From Hawksworthiomyces lignivorus (taxonomy: Eukaryota; Ascomycota; Sordariomycetes; Ophiostomatales; Ophiostomataceae), in NCBI GenBank assembly GCA_002917075.1, contig NTMA01000122.1:117654-181653 (forward strand): a stretch of 64,000 nt of DNA, written 5' to 3'. The position numbers were made by a program, and so were the translations under genes. Shown here in pieces: positions 34,049 to 44,637 of this stretch; positions within the stretch are counted from its first letter, which is position 1, and each line of letters begins with the position of its first letter. Under the pieces are notes generated by a model. That model was not told the DNA's origin. It ran no database searches and was given only the letters and a program-made list of their open reading frames with translations.

Positions 34049-35417
34049 TCAAAAGTGTTTAAGAAAACCAAAAGATCGGAAACTTCAGATTAGGATAGTA
34101 TTTTTTAAACCGGCAGAATTCCTTTTGCATGCAATAAAAAGATGCAGAGTAGGGGAAACGAAGGAGCGGGAGCAACATCAGATACTAGAAGCAGCAGCGA
34201 GATAGGACGAGGAATACAGAGCTTGATTGGATTTGCAATGCACAACAAGTGACCCACTTCGCCGGCGAGAGGCAGCGAGAAGACAAATGGCGCACCCAGC
34301 CGTCATGAACTTTCCCTAGAAATTCCAGGACATTAGGTAAGAGAAGCTAGAATCTCTTGTCGCTTCACTTTGTCATATTCGTTAGATATTCTTCTTGATT
34401 TTATTCTATGAAAACAAGAGTTCTTTTTTTTTTTTTTTTTCATTCACAGTTTCAGTTTGTTTATTTCTATGTACACTAATTTGTAATTTATGGTAGAATG
34501 CCTTTTTTGGGGATAGTAATTATTGTATGACCTATAAGAGAGCGATGTTTTGTGTCTCTTGGCCTCGTTTCTATCGTTTGGTAGAACGACAACGACGCAC
34601 TATAAGAGAAGTGTGCGTCTATTCACCCCGTTTGTGTTTATATAACTGTCTGTACACAGGGGCGTGTATGATTCCCAAAGCAAATAAGGCATCTTCTTGT
34701 GCTTGTCTAGGTTTGGAAGAACATAATTGCTTCGGTCCTCAAGTTGCGGTGTGACTCCTGACATGAAAATTAAAAATCCACATATGAACAATGCCAAATA
34801 ACTCACCCTATATTATCTCGACGAGCATTCTGAGGTAACAATATTCCACTTTCGTCCTACAATGCCGTCTTTCACTGCCAGGCACTATGAAAATATCATA
34901 ACCATCTTTACAAGACTACGAAAACTAGAATAAAGCACATTTTCAGTCTCAATAAAGCGCACAACCTAGTTGTGAAATGCCGTGTGTTGCAGTAATGTTT
35001 GTCCTGCCCAGCATGAAGAATATCCTCTCATGACGAGGCGCGGTTCTGCCACAATTGAATCGAGTGATAAAGGCTCGGCTATCTGGTCTTCCAAAATTGG
35101 TCTGCTGAGTAGAGATTTGTAACACCACGCCTTGGCGCTTAATGTGCTTGTTTTCCCGCCAACTGTGGTTCCTATCTCTTTTGTGTCCGGCAGTTTGTTT
35201 ACCGTCTTTATTTACATACCCCTTGATCTGCCACCAATAGATGCGCGGCAGCTTTTCCAATGACTGATTTTTCCGGCCACAGTGTGTCTCACCCTGTCGT
35301 GGCACTCATCCTGTTGCTTTTATTTGTTGCTTTTTCAATCCTGTTTCTTCTCTCCGGTCAGCCTCAGAGCATTCGCTATTGGAATATCAGGCACCATTCT
35401 GACTTTATGCAAATAAC

Positions 35418-35630
35418 ATGCCAAGCTCTCAAGGCAGATACTCGGTTGTCTATACTACGTCAACGCAGATTCCACTTGAGAGCTTAAGGAATACATCTGT
35501 GTCGCTTGCAGCCACGAAGATAGCACATAGCTCCTACAGAGTGCACGGAGCAGGAATTGTCGTGGCGGTGGCTGTTCTATTAAGCTTTTATTCAGTTTGG
35601 ACTGTAGTTTCCCACCTGACTCGGCATTGA
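35418..35630 (+). CDS. Possible small single-pass membrane protein
   Basis: ATG at 35418 (AACATGCC) opens 70 codons. The first 45 residues are polar and Ser/Thr-rich. Residues about 45-66 are a hydrophobic stretch (GAGIVVAVAVLLSFYSVWTV), followed by a short basic end (HLTRH), so a tail-anchored or single-pass topology is plausible. No homologue comes to mind. Length and position in a desert make a chance frame likely. Confidence 0.2.
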   Translation: MPSSQGRYSVVYTTSTQIPLESLRNTSVSLAATKIAHSSYRVHGAGIVVAVAVLLSFYSVWTVVSHLTRH

Positions 35631-36915
35631 GTCTTCAGTCTTGTCGCAGGCGGAGGTTCCAGAGAAATTACTGCCGGCAAAATCGCCGCCAAGTGAATGC
35701 GCTCCCTGCAAGGGAGAATTTTGCAGACCAGGAAGAGAAGACAGCGGCAGATTATTCAAAATTTGCCGTTCGCTCCAACCGCCCCTCAGGCCACTGGTCC
35801 ACAGCCTGTATGTTTGCTGTGCAGTCTTGCTACGGAGCGGAGATCTCGAACTACTCCGTACCAATAAATAATTTAGAATTTTCCAGTCCCACAAGAGCGC
35901 GCACCGTCCTACACGTACGTGTATATGAAACGGCAGGGCCTTTTTTTTTCTGGTGGGGGATCCTCTCGTACTTTCTTTGCGTCATGCTTTTTCCGGGCCA
36001 CCTTCTTCACTTTGTGTCTGTTTCATTAAGTTGTCTTACGTTTGTCAGCTGTTTTCATATTGTACCTATGTCAAATTCTGAATAAATCCATATGATGTCT
36101 TGCTGCCTTTCTGCCTGTTTTGGTATCTTTTTTTCACTTCACGTCAAACCGACGGATAGCCTCGGATAGAAAAGAACTTGCCTTCAGTATCTATGGAGCA
36201 CAGTCGCCTCTTTTTTGTTCTCCTTTCGTGAGAGAGAGGGCTGGGAGCACGCAGTTTTGCATCCGCCCTTCCGTGTTGTTCATATGGCAGCCTGACAAGA
36301 AAGGATCTGTCACTTGGCCTTGGTCAATGCGAACTTCAGAGAGGCAGCCTCTATGGGGCACGAAATCAGGTGTCTATAAGGTGAGCCCGCTTCCCCGCTG
36401 CTCGATGCTGCAATATTCTTGTTTTTCCACTCTTTCTTCCCTTTGCGGCTTGCTCTTTTTCTAGGACGTATGAGACAAAAGTTGGAAAAACCCAGTAGAG
36501 AATCATTATGCCTTGATCTTGAACGCCTTCTTCTGTTGAATGTTTCCACCCTTATCGGAGGGTTGGGCATTGCTCAGTAGTTTACGGAATGTAGCGAGAC
36601 TTGAGTATTAGATCATGAGACGTTAACCAATAGAATCTTTAGATTGGCCCGAAACGGTGGGCATACTGGACGCCTTTTTTTGGTTTCGGCTATAGCATAC
36701 AAGCCGTATTGATGCAGGATACATCCTTCTAAATGGAATGTCGTACAGCACATGGAATTCCGATTATTGCGCCATTCACTGAACATCGCGTTACATGGAG
36801 CATGGTTGAGTAAAGATTCCAAAAGTGCAAGATTAGTGTGAAAACGAACTGCATCATGTTGTATTGCTTCCGAAACAAAGAGCCGCAAGTCGGGCGTTGA
36901 GTTTTGACGCAATAA

Positions 36916-37428
36916 ATGCATACGAGAGCTGCGTCGATTTCGAATCCGAAAAGATCGAGAATGATTGTGATGAGCACGAGAGACGGGAAAAGCAAGAACG
37001 ACGCCAAAAAAAAAGAAGCAAAATTACAAGGCTCGAGACTGTCTGTCAATAATAATTACGAGGACGAACTGAGCTCGAGACTTGAAGCCCACCGTCTGGC
37101 GAAGATTTTACGCTCCATGCTTTGGCCTGCCGACCATCGCAGAAGTTGGTGGGCACACGGCTGTATAAAGGGTGGCACAATAAAGTCCAATGATATTCAT
37201 CCTAGTTTGTTACCATCCATCCCATCCAGCCTCACAAAAAAGACGGAGGGAAAACTGCAGCTTTTCACTTTCTTACCCGAGAGTTCAACTGCGTACCCCT
37301 CTTTGATACGAGCTCCCATTCCGGACACAGCTCTCTCTGATAAAGCAGGGATGCGCAGCCTTGTCCCTAGAATAGCTGCGAACAGTCCTTATCATTGTCA
37401 TAAAGTGATCGTGGGAAATGAGGCCTGA
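36916..37428 (+). CDS. Possible 170-codon hypothetical ORF
   Basis: ATG at 36916 opens 170 codons. The N-terminal third is basic and charged (NPKRSRM, KNDAKKKEAKLQG), followed by a mixed central part and a Ser/Pro-rich end. No motif, signal peptide or intron is evident and no family is recognised. Kept only because it is the longest ATG-initiated frame in this part of the desert. Confidence 0.15.
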   Translation: MHTRAASISNPKRSRMIVMSTRDGKSKNDAKKKEAKLQGSRLSVNNNYEDELSSRLEAHRLAKILRSMLWPADHRRSWWAHGCIKGGTIKSNDIHPSLLPSIPSSLTKKTEGKLQLFTFLPESSTAYPSLIRAPIPDTALSDKAGMRSLVPRIAANSPYHCHKVIVGNEA

Positions 37429-38336
37429 GGTGAGAATGAGAGACAGAGAGAAAGTGCACTTTTGAGACAACAGGAGTGGCAGATGATCAGAATTTCCGAG
37501 GACACCCGTTCGGGCTTTCTTGATCTTGCTTTCCTCGGGCGAACGACAAATGAACAAAGTACAATGCAGAAACAATAATGACGGTCAAGCATCCCGAGAA
37601 GAAAAACGGACCAAGCCAATTCTGATCTCCTTTTTCGCTCGCCGTCGATGAGCCGTTGGCATGCATCGTTGGCAGCCTTTTTCACCGCAGGTGGTGAATG
37701 TTTGCAGGCCGCTCATTTGCCCAGCTCCCCCATTATGTGACAAGCGAGAAATACTAGAGCACTAATCTCGCTCGCAAGAACAAGGCCACGATCCTCTGAG
37801 GCTCGATGCCGCGCTTATTCGTTTTTTTTTTTTTTTTTTTTCGCTTTGTTTCTGCGCCTACGAAGCGTAATTTTGGCTTCAACCATGCTATTTCAACCAG
37901 TCATGCGTGTAACTAGGAATTTTGGTTACTATCTGAAGTTGGCCTCAGTCTCTCTTTTGTGGTTTCGAGGCTCGAAACGTACGCTATGAATGTCATGAAA
38001 TCTGGGGTATTTGCTGGGATCTACTTTCAAGTAGTTCGACAAGCGCGCCAGGTATCGAAAACTTGTCGTTTTATTTGTTGAAATTAAGAAATACTATACT
38101 AGTGCGTTATATATTCACAAATGCCTTGACAAAAAATAAATAAATAACGGCCCCTACTCCGGATTTTGTTTTGTTATGTATTATGCAGTTACTTTGCCCT
38201 GTACTCCAACGCTATGCTTGGCGTCCCCTCTGAGAATACATGCTACAAAATGCAAACAACCCTAAATGGAAAAAAAAAAGGCACATTTGTATATGTATAT
38301 CCGAGTATTTGCAATTAGTTTATGTCGGATGTGAGC

Positions 38337-41300
38337 TTATTTCCAGACGTCAGTCTTAAGCTTGTCGGATTGAAAATTATGACCGAACCTTGGCATACTT
38401 TTCCTCGCGAGCAATTCTACGCCTGAGAGATCGATCTCGTCACCACTGCCAATATCGTTATCATCTTCATCTGGCATCGGCTCATCGAAATCAGCCGTAT
38501 TGTCGTCATCTTCGTCTTCGTCTTCTTCGTCGCCCTCTTCCATAAGGCCATCGTTCTCAGCTCTTGGCTTGTGGAATTGCTCTGCCACCGAGAACTGATG
38601 CGTCTGAGAATCATAGTGTATCCATCTCTCGAATGACGCAAGTCGGCAGGCTAGCCAGAGGATGCGCTCTTTTCGGAGCAGCGGCGTTGACGCCGACTCC
38701 ATCCGCCGCTCCTCATCGTCCAGGACGTCACTGTCCGGGAACCAGCCCGGTGGGAAAATGCGGTCCGCCCAGAGCAGTCCCCGGAGCGCCCAGTCCTCTG
38801 GCAGAGGCTTTAGGCCGCTAGGAGCATTTGGAGCGGGGGGTGCAGAAGCAGATGGAGCTGGTGCAACAGTAGCTGATGTTAAAGGCGGGGCGCCAACAAC
38901 CGCCGCGGGAAAGGCTGACGTGTTTGCCGCGACATTATCCGGAATTCCTTTCGCAGCCAACGATGTCTGCGTCTCCGCGGGGGGGGCGGCTTTCATCAGA
39001 ACCTCTTGTTCGATCTTGCTATGGTCCCGGAAGTTTATTATCTTATGATTGAGCACTACGACCAAGTCGTCCCATGCAAAATGGTTTTCGAGGTAGGCCA
39101 TGGCCTCGGGCAGCTGGGCCATGAAGAACATGAAGAGGAGGCGGACGTGCACGTATCCATCGCAGTTGGTATCCGTGAACCGCTCAAAGACCACGCGGTC
39201 GACGGCCGTCGCGATCTGCTGAGCCTGCTCCAGTGCGGCAACCACCTGTGGGTCGACCGCGACGGTTGTGTACGCATCTGCCATTGGAACGTCCTCTTCC
39301 AGCTCTTCGATTACAACTGGGATTTTGCTGGCCGCGCCAATAACTTTGTTGCCGCCGCTGCCGCTTGTATTATTATTTTTGCCGCTACTACTAGCACGGC
39401 TGACGACATCGCGCAAGACCTTGACCAACGCATTTCCATCGGCGCCGTATTGCAAATATGCGCAACAGTTGATGATGGCCATATGCGCTCCGGCCTCGAT
39501 CCAATTTTTTGCGACGCTCGCAATGTGACGATCTAATATATCTGGAAGCTCCACCAACGTAGGTGCGAACTGCGGCGCCGTCTCAGGACGACGCGCGGCA
39601 GCGGCAGTCTTATTGGACTGTAAAAATGACTCTGCATGAAGTGTTGTGAACATCAATTCGGCATGGGCAACACGCTGGGGCACGCCATTGAGCACTGGCT
39701 CTAGTAGTGTCAGAATGGACTCTCGCGTAGATGTGAATGGGATCGGGACGCAGAGTGACTTTATGTAAAAGTACAACTGCGTCACAATCTGGGGCCGGGC
39801 AAGAATAGCGAGATGGTGCGCGAGGCGACCCGTTGTTGGAGCCCGATCCAGCGCTAGAGTATACCAGTGGCGAGAGACCAATGTCCACGTATCCCGGACG
39901 CGCTGGTTGTCGTCCTCGATTGCCATGCGATACCGAGAAAGGTCCCCAAGGCATTCGACCCAAGTGTCCTCGAACGCGGGCACGGTTTCGTACAAGAGAG
40001 CCATCATTGAGTAGGCCATATAGATGAACGTCTCCATGTGTTCTCGGCTGGCAGGTAAGCGGTGACGCAGCAGCTCCAAAAAGCTGTGGATGCCGTGTCT
40101 CCACATGCGCGCGGGCATAGCGTATTTCTGAGCGACACGACGCAGGGCCGGGGAAGCTGACGGGTGCTGGGACGCCAGCATGAAATCATGGTGCTCGTGT
40201 AAGAGCGTCCTGTGCAACGCTAACAGAGCCTGCCACTGTTCATCGTCTAAATTCTTTAAAGCATCCCCATTGGCCCCTTGTTCGTTGTCGATTTCTATGC
40301 ACTTAGACTCAACCATAACTAAGCCTACATAGATCCCCTTGACCTCATTAACCAGCTGAGTCAGAGAGATGGGTCTGGTCTCTGGCTGAAGCTGTATAGC
40401 AGGGTAGGAAGGGTTTATATTGGGAGGGGGAGGTGCTGTGGCATCTTGTACAGGATGCGCTTTGCCGGGGCCACCTTGTGGGGGCGGGTGATCTGGCTTT
40501 TGTCCTTGTTGTTTTTGGGGCTGCGGCTGAGAAGGAGATATATGGCAGCCGGGCGACATTGATGAATCGTCATTCTGCCCTCCCGGAGGGTTCACGCGGC
40601 CCCTTATATCTGGCGCGGGGAGTTGGGCTGAAGACTTAGTTATCGCGCTCATTGAAGACGGCAGCATCTTTGGCTCGGGGCTAGCGGATGTGCTGTCTGC
40701 GGGCAATTCAGCTGGCGACGTCGTTCCTGCTGTTGATTTTATAGGTACTGCACTGCCTCTTGCTATATCTTTTGCTGCCTCGCCGTCTTCTACATGGTGT
40801 GCGGCTGATGAATCTGTCAGCCTTGTGGTCACTGGTTCCTCCACAGCCGCAGCTGCCGCCAAGGTTGCAGTGTTTGGCCCAGGGCCATGGATTTGGCTAG
40901 CAGCGTTCTCGGAATCATCCGAGTCCTTGGTTGCTCGCCTCGCCGATCTCTGTGTGGGAGTCCTGCCGCCAGTCGTACCCGAGTCTGGCGGCTCGGACAA
41001 TTGTGTCATAAACGCCTCCTGCTGCTCATCCCTGGTCGCGTCCTGCATGTCTGACAAAAATGACGTTTCTTGTGGTTTTTTGCCTTCTCTTTCGCTATGT
41101 AATCCTGCTGCCTCGGTCCTACGACCAAGACGCAATCCGCCTCGCTGCGACGGCTGAGCTGTGCTTGGCGCCGAAATTCTGGAACCAATCGAGGCCTGAG
41201 AGTCTGCCAAATCGTCTTCGGAGGCGGACTCTGGAGAATCAGGAGACGAGATTCCGCGATGGGCAGGAGACTCACTCGGGGACGGCTGTGGCGATTCGGA

Positions 41301-42110
41301 GGATTTCGAGCGTTTCGAGTGGTTCTCGCCGTCCGCTGGATTAGGCAGACGCTTATTCTGCCTGTATGGTTGATTAGTCAGGATCTGGGTATGTAGCAAA
41401 CAAAGGGGGAAAGTTGGAAGGAGGGGTTTAATGAAAAAAAAAAAAAGGCGACCAGAGGCGGGCGAACCACGGGCACCCGCAAAAAAAGGCGACCGCAATA
41501 GAAAATGTTTCTAGTGGCGACAAGACCTGCGATTTATTGGTTCGCAGCGCATGGGTGGTTTATTGCCTCAGCGGTTGAAGAGCGAGAGGCGCAAGGCTGG
41601 GGCAAACAGGAAAGGAAATCCCTCGAAGCAACGAGAGAAAAGGGGCAAGGCAGCAAAATGAGACAAAAAAAAAGGAACGTGACAAGAGAAATTCCACCGC
41701 AAATCAAAGATAAGGAATGTGACACAAGAAAAGCAAATTTTTTTTTTTTTTTTTGAAAACATAAATTCACACCGAGTCCACGACTCCTGGTAGCAACCTT
41801 ACCTCGTCTTTGGACGCCCTGTCGGGTTCCCCGTGTCGTCGTAGGCATGATCGGAAATCCCTCTACCACCTTCCAAAATGTTGGCAAATTGCCCCCGCGC
41901 ATAGCGCCCGGGTGGCGGCTGCTCTCGATCTTCTTCAAGTTGCTCATTGTCTCTGGATGTCCGCTGTCCGCTGTCCATGTTTTCGGCTTTAAGGAGATAT
42001 TTGACTTGTTCATTTGCCCCTGGGTTGTAGCGTCTGCAGAATGTGCCAAACTTGCCCCAACGCTGACGAGATCCAAGAATGTTAGATTTGTATGGCCATG
42101 AACCCATCAT
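38337..42110 (-). CDS. EST1/SMG-type DNA/RNA-binding protein (telomerase / NMD factor homologue)
   Basis: Two exons on the minus strand, 42110-41803 and 41361-38337, join across a 441-nt intron (GTAAGG donor, CTGACTAAT branch, ACAG acceptor) to give 1110 residues. The long open frame alone has no ATG, which prompted the upstream exon. Residues about 104-425 are Ser/Pro/Glu-rich and disordered. From about 428 to 900 the helical pattern matches the EST1 DNA/RNA-binding family: MARMWRHGI-like and HSFLELLRHRLP, then a TWTLVSRHWYTLAL segment and HHLAILARP. Relatives bind telomerase (Est1) or work in nonsense-mediated decay (Ebs1, SMG5-7). An acidic tract at about 1044-1084 precedes a basic end. 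Which of the two roles applies cannot be read here. The first exon is the least certain part. Confidence 0.72.
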
Positions 42111-42700
42111 ACAACTTATTGAGAGGACTTTCCAGGCTGTAAAAAAAGTGACCGGGAATTTACCTACGGCACACTAGCACCTAATAATAAAGTGTGTTCT
42201 GTTGGATATTGTCGTAGACAGATGATCGCGTTAAGGGCCACTTGTGAAGCAGAATGCGAGGCATTCGTCATTCAGAGAATAAATATTAAAAGAGCTCGAG
42301 TGCCGAGGGTGTAAGAAAAGCAGTCCGGTCCGAATGAGTTCTGAAAAATGCTCGAAAGCTCTACCTGCAAAGATCCTACCATTGTCTTTTATATATAAAC
42401 ATTATGCTATTTTTTAGGTAGAGCTTGGGCATGCCACCGGTGCCAAAATGATGCTTGCCTATAGCAACAGGGGAAGAAGGAGAGGTACTTCAATGTACAT
42501 ACAGATTTTGATTCCTCAGGCTAAGTAGGCTACTTTGCGGAAGTGGTTCGCATGCGGCTCTGCGAACCCCCCCCCCCCCCCCCCCCATCAGAACTATGTA
42601 CCGTTACTCCCGTCACTCTTATTTTCCTCGATACTGTCTTCCCACGCTTTGCCTCTAAACCATTCTTTTCTTTACGTGACTGTCCGCTGTTCACAGGCGC

Positions 42701-42723
42701 ACTGATGCTCTTGGAGCATCAGT
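42701..42723. repeat. 10-bp perfect inverted repeat, 3-nt loop
   Basis: ACTGATGCTC at 42701-42710 and GAGCATCAGT at 42714-42723 are exact reverse complements around TTG. Confidence 0.85.
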
Positions 42724-44576
42724 GGATTTTTCGTCAAGCAATGCTAGAAACGTGCGCTATCAATGGCTACCTAGTAGGCTGCCAGCGCTGTCAAAGAGAG
42801 AAACATTTGCACAATTACCCATATCTAGGCGAAAGCCGCAGTGGAGCTGCCTCAAGTATTTATAGCCATTTACGACGTACTTTCATCCATATTCCTCTGA
42901 TCTACCTGCTCTGGCGGATGCCGCACTTGGAGGCAAAATGCTGATCCCAGCGTAGCGACGCCCAAACTCCTTTCTTGCCGCAGGAAGCCGCTCATGCCCC
43001 AGCCACGGGGTTCTTTTTAAGAGCTAATAATAATCATGGAACGGGAAAGAAATAAATAGCTAAATGAGAATTAAAAATATATTGTTTACTGATGACCTAT
43101 TGTACAAATAACGTTCGTGATTTGTACTTCTAGGCGTATAGGAAATTTGTATCGAGTATAGCAAGCTTTTGGTTGCGAATATAACGGTCATAAAATGCTA
43201 ACGCTTGCAATGTGTTCTTGTTTTAAGGGGAGAAAGGGTTTAAATCACAAAAATGCTAGGCTTTCGCTTGCTGGAAATTATATAAGTGGGCAGGAGGCTC
43301 TCATTGCTTCTTTCTAGGGTTGCTGTAGTTATCGTTAGGCTGATCCAAGCATCTCTTTTAAGGCGGTTTTTAGTAAGCTGAACCTATGTGGTGGAGCGCG
43401 ACATTTGGATCCTCTAGAGTATAACGGCCCGAAGACTGGTGGCGCAAATAAGGCAGTATTACAAGAAAAAAAGGGTATAGTACATACTCTTGCACTTATA
43501 AGTACAGCTGTCCTCTAATATTACTAAGATTTATTAATCATTGAGGTCGGCAGGGACAGTCACTCAAGTGAGTCAAAGGCATAATACGTGGTGGCTTTTC
43601 TGACGGGGCATGCTCCTTTTGTCGTACATGTGTTACGCGACTGATCTGCTGTGGAAGAGCTGTCGAGCTTTGCAAAGCTTATCACCAACTGCCGAGTGTC
43701 TGTACTGCACGCCTCACATTTTGGAATTGTTGAAATGACGCGCTTCATGGAACTCCCTTTGCGAGCTCCAAGCTGCTTAATGTATAATCTACACGATGGC
43801 ACTACAAGCACAAAGCCACCAGATGCTCAAGAAAGAAGAGGCCCTGAAAATATTAGGATCTCAAGACGGAGAAGCTACGACTAGTGTGAAAAGGACATGA
43901 AGACCGAAAATGTAAATCAGATAGCAACAACCATGGGATGGCCCTGTAGTCCTTTAACATTTGCAATCTACGTTAAAGTTGCAGCCAGAACTACAGCAGC
44001 GACCCAATGACGCAAATGAAATGAACCAATTCTTGCTGGAGCTGGTCTCGTCGCGTAGATAGTAATAATGACTCCAAATTTCCCTTGTTAAGACGACGAT
44101 AATCAACTCCTTCGTCTCTTAGTCTTCAATCGTGGCCTATTTTTTCTTTCTTCGCCCATACATCAACATGCCAACAACATGTCCCGTACATGGCATAGTG
44201 AATCCATAGCCTTGCTTATGTGTTGTAAGCACACGAAGAGGAGAAAGATGCCCAACGCGTGCTTCTTGACGTCTCCTAGTTGATTTTCGTTTCTACAACC
44301 ACACCGTCATGCGCCCCACGCTGATAGCAAAGGTACTCGGCATATAGTCAATAAAACAATGCGTGGGCTGAAGAGTGCGTTAGCTGTATCGACACGTAAG
44401 AACTGCCAGCCACTAATTGGCATTATCATTCCAACTTCAGCCCTTCTTCCGTGGCATCTGCTCCAAGTTCTCCCTGGCTGGCGTGTCGAGCTGCTATGGG
44501 ACATATGCCGAAATTAATACGAGGCGAGATGGGCGACAGAAGGGGATTAGACTCGCACATTCATGCAAATACATCT

Positions 44577-44637
44577 AGCAGCAATGGAGGAAAGGGAGCA
44601 CCGTCCTCGACGGTGCTCCCTTCCTTCTATTGCTGCT
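44577..44637. repeat. 29-bp hairpin with 3-nt loop
   Basis: The arms 44577-44605 and 44609-44637 pair at 26 of 29 positions around the loop CTC. The inner 14 bp (AGGGAGCACCGTC with its complement) are perfect and G+C-rich. No T run follows, so it is not a typical terminator. It lies in a region without a recognised gene. Confidence 0.9.

Larger units (their letters stand above)
34049..38336. other. Gene desert, distal part
   Basis: No supported gene. T runs lie at about 34424-34440 and 37820-37841. Plus-strand frames at 35418-35630 and 36916-37428 are described separately as possible ORFs. Confidence 0.45.

Noticed and set aside
41362..41498. Reading the EST1-like protein from the start of its long open frame
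   Set aside because: The frame begins at TTG and the first 46 codons translate intron sequence; a 3' splice site at 41362 and an upstream exon with ATG explain the gene better.
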